NCBI GenBank assembly: GCA_025060505.1
Contig: JANXBU010000009.1
Span: forward strand, 15,319-79,318
Origin: Candidatus Calescibacterium sp.
GTDB taxonomy: Bacteria; Calescibacteriota; Calescibacteriia; Calescibacteriales; Calescibacteriaceae
Length of the DNA: 64,000 bases
Direction of reading: 5' to 3'
Positions 1 to 7,767 of the stretch are shown here, in pieces. The notes below the pieces were generated by a model. That model was not told where the DNA came from. It worked only from the letters and a program-made list of their open reading frames with translations, and did no database searches. The translations under genes were made by a program, and so were the position numbers. Within the stretch, counting starts at the first letter, position 1. Each line of letters begins with the position of its first letter.

Positions 1-138
1 ATTGAGGAATTTGAAAAAAACTATGTCAGAAACCTGTATATTTCCTGCAAAGGAAACATATCTGAGTGCGCAAGAGTTGCAAAAATAAACAGAAAATACA
101 TGGAAAAACTTGTCAGAAAATATATCAGAAATGAATAA
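1..138 (+). CDS. C-terminus of a Fis/NtrC-type DNA-binding regulator (partial)
   Basis: The first 45 codons, open from the window edge to TAA at 136-138, encode a Fis-type helix-turn-helix. The core NISECARVAKINRKYMEKL matches the usual pattern of a Gly-Asn-x-Ser-x-x-A turn followed by a recognition helix. In sigma-54-dependent activators (NtrC family) this HTH is the last domain, so the missing part is probably an AAA+ domain with or without a receiver. No catalytic part is visible, so activator status is inferred. It lies on the same strand as the kinase gene that follows about 90 bases later and may be regulated with it. Confidence 0.65.
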   Translation: MEEFEKNYVRNLYISCKGNISECARVAKINRKYMEKLVRKYIRNE

Positions 139-225
139 CCATAGAAAAATACCAGACCCGCAAACATACAAAAGATAAAAATTCAGAATAAATTTAGATT
201 GGTAGTTAAAGAAGTTATCAGAAAG

Positions 226-1641
226 ATGAGATTTGATAGAAAAATCCTTATATGGGAAGGAAATCTCTCAAAAACATATCTTGCATACGATAAAAAACTA
301 TCTAAAAATGTGATACTGAAAGAATACCCAAAAGAAAATAGGGAATACGCTCAAAAAGAATACAACATACTTTCAAAGATAAAATACAAAACCCCGGAAG
401 TCTATGAATTTTTTGAAGACGAAAACTACTTATGCATAGTCAGAGAATACATCCCCGGAAAAACCCTGAGAGAATTGATTGAAGAGAAAAGTCAGATACC
501 TCCGAACATCTTGCTTTTTATATGCTATGAAATTTTAAGATTTCTTGATTTTATACACTCAAAAGGAGAGTTCAACGGAGACATAACCCCGTCAAACATA
601 CTTATAGGATTTGATGGAACAGTAAGAATACTTGACTTTGCGAAGTCAGAAGAACTTATTACACCAGAATACTACGACAAAAATGAAAAAAAAGATATAT
701 CGGCAGACCTCAAAGCCCTTGGAAAAATTATTGATAAAATATGCAAGAATGAATCAATCAAGGAAATATCAAAAAAAGCACAACAAGGAAAATACAAAAA
801 CCCATCAGATTTTATTTCAGATATAATCAAAGTTATTCCGAAATTTGATATTGCTCTTGAAAAAGATCTCAGCATGTTTGTAATAGGTCAGGAGAAATAT
901 AATACAGAAAACAATACAAGAAAATTAAATGAAAACATCACAAAATTTCTGAAAAACATAGGAATTGCTGTTGTTTCATTTGCTCTTGGTGTAGTATTCA
1001 TACATTCTTTAAAATTCATCAAAAACAAATCAGCTCCAGAAATGGAGAAAACTAATGAAAAAAATATTTCAAACATTGAAGAATCAAATCAAACATCAAC
1101 CGAATTGAAAAATCAGCAGGAACCAGAAAGATTAACTGAAAGTTCAAAAAGATTAGCCGAAGCTACCTCAGTAATAATTCAGAACACAGATCCGAAAGGT
1201 TCAATAACAAAAGAAACACAAAATGTAAAAACAGTTAAAGAAACTAATGAAATACAAAGAAAAGCTCAGAACGATGAGAAAGAAAAAACGAGATCAGAAA
1301 AAACAAAGGAATCAAAAGAAAATAGAAATGCTGGAATAATTACAGAAACGAAAATCAGGCAAGAAGAAAATGAAGAAAAATACGGATATCTTTTCATAAA
1401 CACTGTTCCAGAATGCGAAGTTTGGATAAACGGAAAATATATAGATAAAACACCAATAGTAAACCTGAAAATTGAAATTGGAGAGAAAGAAATTGAATTC
1501 AGGACAGAAGATAAATCAGAAAAGACAAAATTACATATAAAAAGCGAAGAAAAGATTTTCCTTTTCGCTGATCTTAAAGGCAAAAAAATAGAGATAAAAA
1601 AAGAACTTGCAGAAAAAACTGAAACCCAACAAAATAAATAA
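226..1641 (+). CDS. Degenerate Ser/Thr protein kinase with one membrane helix and a C-terminal PEGA domain
   Basis: Numbering is from ATG 226; the frame also opens from TTG 199. Residues 8-220 are a Hanks-type kinase fold. The ATP-anchoring Lys is in ILKEY (K32). The catalytic loop reads NGDITPSN instead of HRDxxxxN but keeps the catalytic Asp (D119) and metal-binding Asn (N124). DFG is replaced by DFA (D137). The glycine loop is poor. A single hydrophobic segment at about 243-265 is followed by a Lys/Glu-rich linker (about 265-380), then a PEGA-like domain (about 384-460; GYLFINTVP, VWINGKYIDKTPI). PEGA domains usually lie outside the membrane, so the layout is cytosolic kinase, membrane, surface domain. 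Activity is uncertain. The gene is 12 bases from thiE. Confidence 0.7.
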   Translation: MRFDRKILIWEGNLSKTYLAYDKKLSKNVILKEYPKENREYAQKEYNILSKIKYKTPEVYEFFEDENYLCIVREYIPGKTLRELIEEKSQIPPNILLFICYEILRFLDFIHSKGEFNGDITPSNILIGFDGTVRILDFAKSEELITPEYYDKNEKKDISADLKALGKIIDKICKNESIKEISKKAQQGKYKNPSDFISDIIKVIPKFDIALEKDLSMFVIGQEKYNTENNTRKLNENITKFLKNIGIAVVSFALGVVFIHSLKFIKNKSAPEMEKTNEKNISNIEESNQTSTELKNQQEPERLTESSKRLAEATSVIIQNTDPKGSITKETQNVKTVKETNEIQRKAQNDEKEKTRSEKTKESKENRNAGIITETKIRQEENEEKYGYLFINTVPECEVWINGKYIDKTPIVNLKIEIGEKEIEFRTEDKSEKTKLHIKSEEKIFLFADLKGKKIEIKKELAEKTETQQNK

Positions 1642-1653
1642 ATCTGTCTTTAA

Positions 1654-2331
1654 ATGCTTCTGAAAAATCTCATTGATCAGAACAAGTTTGTTCTGTATGT
1701 GGTTACTGACGATAAATTTCTTCCTCGTGATGCAGATACAAGATCGCTTGAAACTCTTAAAGACATCGTAAAAATGTGCGCAGATGGCGGAGCGAAAATT
1801 TTTCAGTACAGAGCCAAAAAATTAGATATGTACATACAGTTCAAGCAAGCAGAAACTATAAAACATGAATGTGATAATAACAATCTCGTATTTGCTGTAA
1901 ACGATAGAGCCGATCTTGCTTATATTCTTGGCTCACAAATCCTACACGTTGGACAAGAAGATATACCTCCTTATGCCATAAAGAAAAAATTCCCAGAACT
2001 CAAAATTGGTTTTTCAACTCATAATATGGAGCAAGTCAAAGGAGCGATGCAGATAAACGAGCTAATAGACTACATAAGCTTTGGTCCAGTATTTGGAACA
2101 ACAACAAAAGAGAATCCATATCCAAAAACAGGAATAGATGACCTAAAATGGACAATTGAAAATTCAAAGCTCCCCGTTGTAGCAATAGGTGGTATAAACG
2201 ATAAGAACTTAGATCAGGTAATCTTGAGCGGAGCAAGAGCAATAGCAATGATATCCTTCGTACTTGAAGATACAAAGAAAATAAGGGAAAGATGCGAATT
2301 AATAATAAAAAAAGCACAAGAACTGATGTGA
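1654..2331 (+). CDS. thiE: Thiamine-phosphate synthase
   Basis: ThiE joins HMP-pyrophosphate and thiazole phosphate to make thiamine monophosphate in the cytosol. The 225-residue TIM barrel has the family motifs in order: FQYRAK (pyrophosphate binding), VNDRADLA, LHVGQED, SFGPVFGTTTK and AIGGI. Length fits the family (about 210-230). The gene starts 12 bases after the kinase-PEGA gene with no visible Shine-Dalgarno and is probably cotranscribed with it. No TPP riboswitch is evident upstream and no other thiamine gene is nearby. Confidence 0.92.
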   Translation: MLLKNLIDQNKFVLYVVTDDKFLPRDADTRSLETLKDIVKMCADGGAKIFQYRAKKLDMYIQFKQAETIKHECDNNNLVFAVNDRADLAYILGSQILHVGQEDIPPYAIKKKFPELKIGFSTHNMEQVKGAMQINELIDYISFGPVFGTTTKENPYPKTGIDDLKWTIENSKLPVVAIGGINDKNLDQVILSGARAIAMISFVLEDTKKIRERCELIIKKAQELM

Positions 2332-2343
2332 AACAATCAGAAC

Positions 2344-2361
2344 TTTCAGATCAATCTGAAA
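2344..2361. terminator. Hairpin between convergent thiE and phosphatase genes
   Basis: A perfect 7-bp stem (TTTCAGA / TCTGAAA) with a 4-base loop sits just after the thiE stop and overlaps the stop of the opposing gene. Neither side has a strong U-tract, so a terminator role is only suggested by position. Confidence 0.25.
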
Positions 2362-2755
2362 CTTGCATACCTTTATTTCTCTCCAAATTTTCTGAAAGTT
2401 CTATAACTATCTGTTTTATTTGATCTCTTACTTTTCTTAGGAAATCTATTGACGAGAAAGCAGGGTCTTCAACATCGTAGTAAAGCACTTTGGTCGGAGC
2501 GAAGAAAAATATTCTTGATAGTACTACTACGTAATCATATTCGGATATTTCTGATGTATTTACAGGCTTGGAATAGAGTCCAGATGTATCTACTCCATCC
2601 TCCTCAAGAACCTGAATAACCTCGTCAGGAACATAACCAAATGGTCTGATACCCGCGCTTTTTATCTCAAATCCTTTCAGATATTTTCTCGCATAGGCTT
2701 CAGCAATTATACTCCTGTATGCATTCCCAACACAAACAAAAAGAATTTTTGCCAT
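2351..2755 (-). CDS. Low-molecular-weight protein-tyrosine-phosphatase-like protein
   Basis: The 134-residue protein has the LMW-PTP P-loop at its N-terminus: VCVGNAYRS, that is C-X5-R-S with the nucleophilic Cys at position 8. The second Cys of the usual CxGNxCRS motif is Tyr. The general-acid loop is present as EDPAFSS near the C-terminus. The family includes protein tyrosine phosphatases and arsenate reductases; the missing second Cys argues against an arsenate-reductase-type redox relay. The start ATG (2753-2755) has AAAGGG upstream. The gene follows a 43-codon gene by 16 bases, apparently as its operon partner. Substrate unknown. Confidence 0.75.
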   Translation of the reverse strand: MAKILFVCVGNAYRSIIAEAYARKYLKGFEIKSAGIRPFGYVPDEVIQVLEEDGVDTSGLYSKPVNTSEISEYDYVVVLSRIFFFAPTKVLYYDVEDPAFSSIDFLRKVRDQIKQIVIELSENLERNKGMQVSD

Positions 2756-2771
2756 GTTCAGTGCCCTTTAC

Positions 2772-2903
2772 TTAATGTTCTTTATGTTTTCGCCTAAGCC
2801 TTCTCATGAAAGTTGGAGAGAAATCAATTTTTCGTTCCTCCTTTTGGTCATGCTCTACTATACGTCCAGCTATCCTTATGACCTTCTGCTTCTTCTTTTC
2901 CAT
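2772..2903 (-). CDS. Small basic protein (43 aa), unrecognised
   Basis: An ATG at 2903 opens 43 codons ending in TAA at 2772. The product starts MEKKKQKVIRIAGRIVEHDQ and ends in the very basic MRRLRRKHKEH. It has no Cys and no membrane segment. A purine-rich GGGAG lies about 13 bases before the start. It sits 16 bases upstream of the phosphatase-like gene on the same strand, so the two are probably one transcript. The basic tail might bind nucleic acid or phosphorylated partners, but I recognise no family. The main support is operon position. Confidence 0.45.
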   Translation of the reverse strand: MEKKKQKVIRIAGRIVEHDQKEERKIDFSPTFMRRLRRKHKEH

Positions 2904-3009
2904 AAGTCTTTTTTCCCACTCCCTCACAAGTCAAATATTAATACTACTGAATAATTGAATATTCATTTACCATATAAATACAGATTTGCATAATTACAAA
3001 GATCCAAAA

Positions 3010-3066
3010 ATCAAAACAAACAAAAAAACAAACAACAAACAAACAAAAAACAAACAAAAAAATAAA
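3010..3066 (+). repeat. Low-complexity CAAA/CAAAA tract
   Basis: About 55 bases of irregular repeats of CAAAC and CAAAAA lie immediately before the TraB-like gene. The tract forms an unusually Lys/Asn-rich open frame in the upstream extension of that gene, which I regard as non-coding. It is possibly a flexible A-tract upstream element or slipped-strand repeat. Confidence 0.6.
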
Positions 3067-3075
3067 AATTACGAA

Positions 3076-3081
3076 TATATT
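3076..3081 (+). promoter_or_regulatory. Candidate -10 (TATATT) for a leaderless start
   Basis: TATATT ends 6 bases before ATG 3088, placing the transcription start at or next to the A of ATG. No Shine-Dalgarno and no good -35 are visible. This is one of several such cases in the window. Confidence 0.35.
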
Positions 3082-3087
3082 TTACTG

Positions 3088-3648
3088 ATGAGAAGAACTC
3101 TCTTCATATTATTACTCTCATTTGCCTTTATTACTATAAGCTATGGACAAATTTTCAATGTTCCAACTGGCTCCTTTGCCACCGGGACCATATTAACTGG
3201 AATATCAGTAGCTCTTCCGGGAGAAGTAATAGACCCATCTCCTGTTGTCTTCAGAATAGATGAAGGATTTTTCACACCAGCTGATTCCATTGTAGATATG
3301 TCCGGATGCTATGCTCATGGAACTGCTTACTGGGCAGATTACATAAGCAGAGTCGTTATAGAAATAAAAGATATAACATGCCCACAAGGAGAAAAAACAT
3401 ATCACATAGAAGCTCTTGGATACCTATACGATGAAAATGGAGGATTCGGCTTTGAAGGAGAAATAACCAGATATGAAAAAGAAGTATGGGGTATAAGAAT
3501 AAGAACCGGCTATGCAACTGTTCCTGCTTTTTCAAGAGGAATTCTGTTCCTCCGACAGGGATTCAACTTTGAAAGAAAAGACCTGAAACATCCAAGATGG
3601 AGAAGACCGCTTACATTCCCAGAAAACTTCAAAGACTTCCCACCTTAA
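3088..3648 (+). CDS. Exported protein with a solitary TraB/VirB10 (TrbI)-like domain
   Basis: The start at ATG 3088 gives a clean signal peptide (MRRTLFILLLSFAFITISYG, cleavage before or after Q); the frame upstream is low-complexity. The mature part follows the order of the C-terminal domain of TraB/VirB10 conjugation proteins: VPTGSFATGTILTGIS, a proline-rich PSPVVFRID, a Cys followed by GTAYWADYISRVVIEI, a second Cys, then ALGYLYDENGGFGFEGEI. In conjugation systems this domain forms the outer-membrane pore of the secretion channel. Here it stands alone at about 187 residues, without the long N-terminal part and with no type IV secretion neighbour. The two Cys probably form a disulfide. Family assignment rests on motif order recognised by eye. 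Confidence 0.6.
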   Translation: MRRTLFILLLSFAFITISYGQIFNVPTGSFATGTILTGISVALPGEVIDPSPVVFRIDEGFFTPADSIVDMSGCYAHGTAYWADYISRVVIEIKDITCPQGEKTYHIEALGYLYDENGGFGFEGEITRYEKEVWGIRIRTGYATVPAFSRGILFLRQGFNFERKDLKHPRWRRPLTFPENFKDFPP

Positions 3649-3816
3649 ATATATACGAACAAACTACAACACAGGAACAAAAATTCGATAAAACCTCTAA
3701 TTTCGTTCAAAAATCTGTACTAAGCTTTCAAAAAAATACTAATTTATAAATCCCAATTTAAGATCACATTTTTATCGATATTACAAAGATTATTCATTAG
3801 TTCGACGCGCAGTTAT

Positions 3817-6800
3817 TTAGTCCTGAGAAAGAGTTGCATAAGCTGCAAAACCATTCCATATAAATACAATGTGAGGAACTCTTTTGCTATCCACCAATAT
3901 GTTTACTCCCCTATTTTGTGGGAATAAATTTACCAGAGCCACTGTATACTTCTTCCACTGTCCACTCCATAAAGTTGCATAACGAATCTCACCGAATGGT
4001 TTTGAGTAATACGCAATGTGAGGATTCCCTAAATTATCCACAGTTATAGAACACGATGATATAGGAACAGCTGAATCAACTCCTTGTATAGGATCAAAAC
4101 TGCTATTTTTAGCTTTTGCATAGAATAAATTTGTAGCGTTTTCACCTGCAAAGCATACATGAGTTGTACCATCTGAAAATAAAGCTATACCAACACTTTT
4201 TACATTGTAAGTATAAGTTGTAATCCTTATTGGAACCAACCAAGCACCAAAATTATATGGAGTAAGATTCCTTGTATAATATGGATAATATATTCCTCCA
4301 TCCAGCCCAGCAAATATTATGTGAACTGTTGCTCCGTTTGGACTAACAACCATATCAATATCTGTAACACTCATCGGCGATATTATAGCAGACGATAATG
4401 AAAAATTCGGAGTCAAAGGAACAGCATAAGTATGAACAATTGAAATACCTGTTGAATATACAACGTGTGTAGCGCTACCGCCAAAGTAAGATACATTCTC
4501 AACAATATCCAAAGAGCTAAATCTTCCATGAGAATTTAAATTTTTAGGCGACTCCCATTGATTCGATTGATTCGAATAAGATATAACACAGACACCATAA
4601 CTAGCACATGTTCCTCCACTTGTTACAGAATAAGAAAAATAAGCCGTTGCTCCGTTAGAAAAAACATCTATTGAGCAGTTATAAATATTGCCGGAACCAA
4701 GATAGTGAGTTTGAGAATACCAAACATTGACGGTTTTTCTGTAATAGCCAAGCCACATTGGACCACCATATGCAGTATAGTTGAAAGCTACATGAAGATC
4801 ACCATTAACATCGATGGAAGAATCTACATAATGAACAGGAGATAAAGAGCTTATTGTCTCCCAATCAAAAATCAGATTATCTATTACTCCATCGCAATTT
4901 TCATCTCCCCCATCCACTATCTCAGTAATACTTGGATTAAATTTCGGATTTCCGTCATCACAATCACCTCGGTTTGAAACAAACCCTGCTGGTGCAGAGC
5001 AAGCCTGAGTAGTAGAATTAGGATTTCCATATCCATCTGAATCTGAATCACGGTAGAAAGTTATAAGAACTCCATCATCTAATATACCGTTGCAATTTTC
5101 ATCTACACCGTCACAGTTTACCTCGTTTATACCGAACCTTACAGATGAATTAGCATCGTTGCAATCAAGAGAATTTTCCGACCAAGCACCTGATAACTCT
5201 AATCCGTTTATATCTCTTAACTTGTTTGAAAGATCCCTACAAGCAGAAGTGATACCAGATGAGCTACCCTGTCCATCTCCATCACCATCTTTATAAAAGT
5301 AAGATAAAATACCATCATTCACAAAACCATCACAATCCTGATCCAGAGTATCACATATCTCAATAGAAGTTGGTTTTATCATACTGTTTGAATCATTGCA
5401 GTCAAGATTATTCATAACATACCCATTTGGTTTTGAGCAAGCTTGTGTAGTAGAGTTAGGATTTCCATATCCGTCTGAATCTGAATCACGGTAGAATACA
5501 AGATAGACAAATTCGTCTATATCTCCGTTACAATTATCATCTTTCCCGTTGCATATTTCTACCGCGCCCGGATGAACAGACACATCAGAATCATTGCAGT
5601 CATTTGTATTCCCTACATAACCATAAGGTGCATAGCAGTCTTCGACATAATTCTGACCATCACCAAAACCATCACCATCTCCATCTCTATAAAATTTTGT
5701 CAATATGCATTCTGGAAACAAACCTAAGATACCTAAATCAACCACCTGACCGTTTCTTACAGATGCTATCTCTATGCCTATCTCATAATCACTTCTTATA
5801 AACATAAGAGTATAGCTTCCGGGGAGCACATCTGATAATGTAAAGCTCCCATCATTTGTTGTCACAGTAGCATTCCCAGATGGTAATAATATAACAGTCA
5901 CACCTCCCACTGGTTTTGTTGTCACCCAGTTATATACCTTCCCCTTTATAGCACCTAATTTCAAGTTGTTCTGTAAAAGTCTAACTTTTATCTCCTGACC
6001 TTCAACGGTTGCAATTTCCATCTGATAACCCTCTTTCCACACAGTTATAGTTTTTGAATCATCTGAGATTTGAAAATTTCCATATCTATCTGAAATAGCT
6101 GACTTACCTGTATCTGATACAATAAGAGCACCTGCAACAGGCTCATCATTTTGATCAACAACCTTTCCTGACCTAAATTTTTGCTCCACGCGTTCAAGTT
6201 CAAACTCACCTATGAAAACAATTGTTCCAGATTCTATTTGAACACCGCGCGTAATGTCACTTTCATATCCATACTTTTCTATGACAAAATCATAAGTTCC
6301 AATAGGTATATCTCCCATGATAAAGTTTCCGTCTTCATCTGTTATAGTAACCATAGGAGTTCCAGGCACATAAACATAAACTCCCTGTGCAGAATCAGAG
6401 CCCTTCAGTTTAACTTTTCCATAAATACCTCCGGTTGCATATATCATTATTTCACCCACATCTTTCTTTTTGTTTTTTATATCTTCCTGGGTTATTTCAA
6501 TAACTTGTCTGACTTTATAGCTTTTTCCGTCCTTCCTTACAGCTCCAACCGAAAGAGTAAATTTGCACGGACAACCAGAGACTGAAACCGGTAAAGAGAA
6601 ATTTCCTTCCGTATCTGATTCGGTAGATACTCCCTGCTCTTCCACTGCAACCAGCGCACCAGCAACCTTTTGTTTTTCATCTTTTTTGAACAAAGGGGAG
6701 CGAGCGGTGACTATTCTACCAGTTACAATTCTACCTGTAACAATTCTAGCTGTAACTATGCCCTGCTCCTGCACAAAGCCCAATTCAGCAGACACGCTTC

Positions 6801-6924
6801 CCGTAATTTCTACCCAATCCTTTCCTTTCTCTTTATCAATTTGATTACCATTCTTTGCACCTTCCTGACAAGCTGAGAGAAACAAGACTGCAATTGATAA
6901 AAATATCAACGATCCTGTTTTCAT
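3817..6924 (-). CDS. Large surface lipoprotein with carboxypeptidase-regulatory-like and MopE-type repeats
   Basis: The 1035-residue protein starts with a lipoprotein signal (MKTGSLIFLSIAVLFLSAC, lipobox Cys19). Residues 56-75 are four 5-residue repeats (IVTAR/IVTGR). About 85-400 is a string of Ig-like carboxypeptidase-regulatory domains (EGNFSLPVS, DGNFIMGDIPIGTYDF, YGNFQIS, DGSFTLSDVLPGSYTL). About 405-680 holds four Asp/Cys-rich modules of the MopE type: FYRDGDGDGFGDG, then NDCNDSD, HPGAVEIC and DDNCNGDIDE. These are expected to bind calcium or another metal. The last 350 residues are repeated strand-rich segments resembling a propeller. It is likely exposed on the cell surface. No enzyme motif seen; adhesion or metal binding is inference. 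It is monocistronic. Confidence 0.75.
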   Translation of the reverse strand: MKTGSLIFLSIAVLFLSACQEGAKNGNQIDKEKGKDWVEITGSVSAELGFVQEQGIVTARIVTGRIVTGRIVTARSPLFKKDEKQKVAGALVAVEEQGVSTESDTEGNFSLPVSVSGCPCKFTLSVGAVRKDGKSYKVRQVIEITQEDIKNKKKDVGEIMIYATGGIYGKVKLKGSDSAQGVYVYVPGTPMVTITDEDGNFIMGDIPIGTYDFVIEKYGYESDITRGVQIESGTIVFIGEFELERVEQKFRSGKVVDQNDEPVAGALIVSDTGKSAISDRYGNFQISDDSKTITVWKEGYQMEIATVEGQEIKVRLLQNNLKLGAIKGKVYNWVTTKPVGGVTVILLPSGNATVTTNDGSFTLSDVLPGSYTLMFIRSDYEIGIEIASVRNGQVVDLGILGLFPECILTKFYRDGDGDGFGDGQNYVEDCYAPYGYVGNTNDCNDSDVSVHPGAVEICNGKDDNCNGDIDEFVYLVFYRDSDSDGYGNPNSTTQACSKPNGYVMNNLDCNDSNSMIKPTSIEICDTLDQDCDGFVNDGILSYFYKDGDGDGQGSSSGITSACRDLSNKLRDINGLELSGAWSENSLDCNDANSSVRFGINEVNCDGVDENCNGILDDGVLITFYRDSDSDGYGNPNSTTQACSAPAGFVSNRGDCDDGNPKFNPSITEIVDGGDENCDGVIDNLIFDWETISSLSPVHYVDSSIDVNGDLHVAFNYTAYGGPMWLGYYRKTVNVWYSQTHYLGSGNIYNCSIDVFSNGATAYFSYSVTSGGTCASYGVCVISYSNQSNQWESPKNLNSHGRFSSLDIVENVSYFGGSATHVVYSTGISIVHTYAVPLTPNFSLSSAIISPMSVTDIDMVVSPNGATVHIIFAGLDGGIYYPYYTRNLTPYNFGAWLVPIRITTYTYNVKSVGIALFSDGTTHVCFAGENATNLFYAKAKNSSFDPIQGVDSAVPISSCSITVDNLGNPHIAYYSKPFGEIRYATLWSGQWKKYTVALVNLFPQNRGVNILVDSKRVPHIVFIWNGFAAYATLSQD
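4997..5058 (-). repeat. 62-bp intragenic direct repeat, copy 1 (MopE module)
   Basis: Matches 5435-5496 at 58 of 62 bases by my count. Both encode the same segment (FYRDSDSDGYGNPNSTTQAC) of two MopE-type modules, although the other modules of the same gene are more diverged. Suggests recent internal duplication or gene conversion. Confidence 0.8.
5435..5496 (-). repeat. 62-bp intragenic direct repeat, copy 2 (MopE module)
   Basis: Partner of 4997-5058, about 440 bases away in the same gene. The repeat spacing would let recombination add or remove two modules in frame. Confidence 0.8.
6700..6759 (-). repeat. Four tandem 15-bp repeats (IVTAR/IVTGR)
   Basis: Four exact-length 15-bp units (6700-6714, 6715-6729, 6730-6744, 6745-6759) encode IVTAR, IVTGR, IVTGR, IVTAR near the N-terminus of the large lipoprotein. 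Unit length is a multiple of three, so copy-number change would lengthen the stalk without a frameshift. Confidence 0.85.
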
Positions 6925-7767
6925 TGCTATATCTTACAAAATCTCAAAAACATTATAGTTTTTCCAAAATTATTCACTTTTTCATCAATTGTTGAATAGT
7001 CTTGTTTTATCTCAATTATGATGCTTTATTTCTGAAACTTTCATACATGATATTTTCCCCAGAGAACTCCAGAGTCTTTAAACAGAGCAAAAATATTTTA
7101 CTCACACCTTCGCCAAGAAATGAAATGATAAAACTGGCAAGAATTCTTTTCATAACTCTCTTTTGCTTTATCAAACATCCTAATATTGCACTATTTTGTA
7201 GTAGGTATTGATTTCCTTTCAGAGAATACAACAAAAGTCTTTTTTAAATATATTGACAAAAAATTGTATCTCAATCATGCACTCAAATATGCAGAAGAAT
7301 AACAAAAAGATGTAATGAGATCCAGAAAACTCTTGGTTTCTTTATCACAATTTCTTATGAGAACGATCAACAATGAACTCAATAGAGCAAATAGCTTTCC
7401 TTAACTGCTTTGATTTGGCTTAAAATTTTATTTCATTAGATCTCCTAATAACATTTTCATTCCTAGTTATATACCAATAGAATTATTCAATAAATATAAG
7501 TAAATATATAAAAAGTAGAAACGCTGCAGTTGGCACCTCTCTTTATGATCAAAATAAATAAATAAGATAAGAAGTTGAACACTCTGTTCAGTTCAGAGGA
7601 ACATCCTGTGAGAAGCATTTTTTCTTTCAAAATTATAAGATGTTAGATGCAACAGAGTAGTTTTATTATACTTTCCTGAAAACATTTAAGCATAACTTTT
7701 CACAAGAATATAACCAGACAGAATCCTTTAAGGATTTCACATCCGCAAAATTTTAAAATTTTTTAAG
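6925..7767. other. 843-base intergenic region, no confident gene
   Basis: This AT-rich gap separates the divergently oriented lipoprotein and GMC-like genes. Short overlapping frames occur on both strands at 7002-7234. The minus frame at 7016-7153 contains FLGEGVSKIFLL, loosely like the N-terminus of Wzx-type flippases, but it is too short and unsupported to call. No RNA gene, strong hairpin or repeat array was recognised. Confidence 0.5.
7754..7759 (+). promoter_or_regulatory. Candidate -10 (TAAAAT) 8 bases before ATG
   Basis: TAAAAT ends 8 bases before ATG 7768 and no Shine-Dalgarno is present. It would give a leaderless or nearly leaderless transcript. The base composition here makes chance matches likely. 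Confidence 0.3.

Noticed and set aside
3010-3066. Possible CRISPR-like or origin-type iteron array
   Set aside because: The repeats are irregular CAAA/CAAAA runs without fixed unit or spacers.
2986-3087. N-terminal extension of the TraB-like gene (34 codons)
   Set aside because: It is a low-complexity Lys/Asn/Thr stretch from a CAAA-type repeat and would bury the signal peptide; the ATG at 3088 is far better.
6181-6844. Plus-strand frames of 93-134 codons opposite the large lipoprotein
   Set aside because: Shadows of the 1035-residue minus-strand gene, which has a lipobox and clear domain repeats.
7016-7153. Possible decayed Wzx-type flippase fragment on the minus strand
   Set aside because: Only a short FLGEGVSKIF segment is suggestive; no further homology in other frames and an overlapping frame exists on the other strand.
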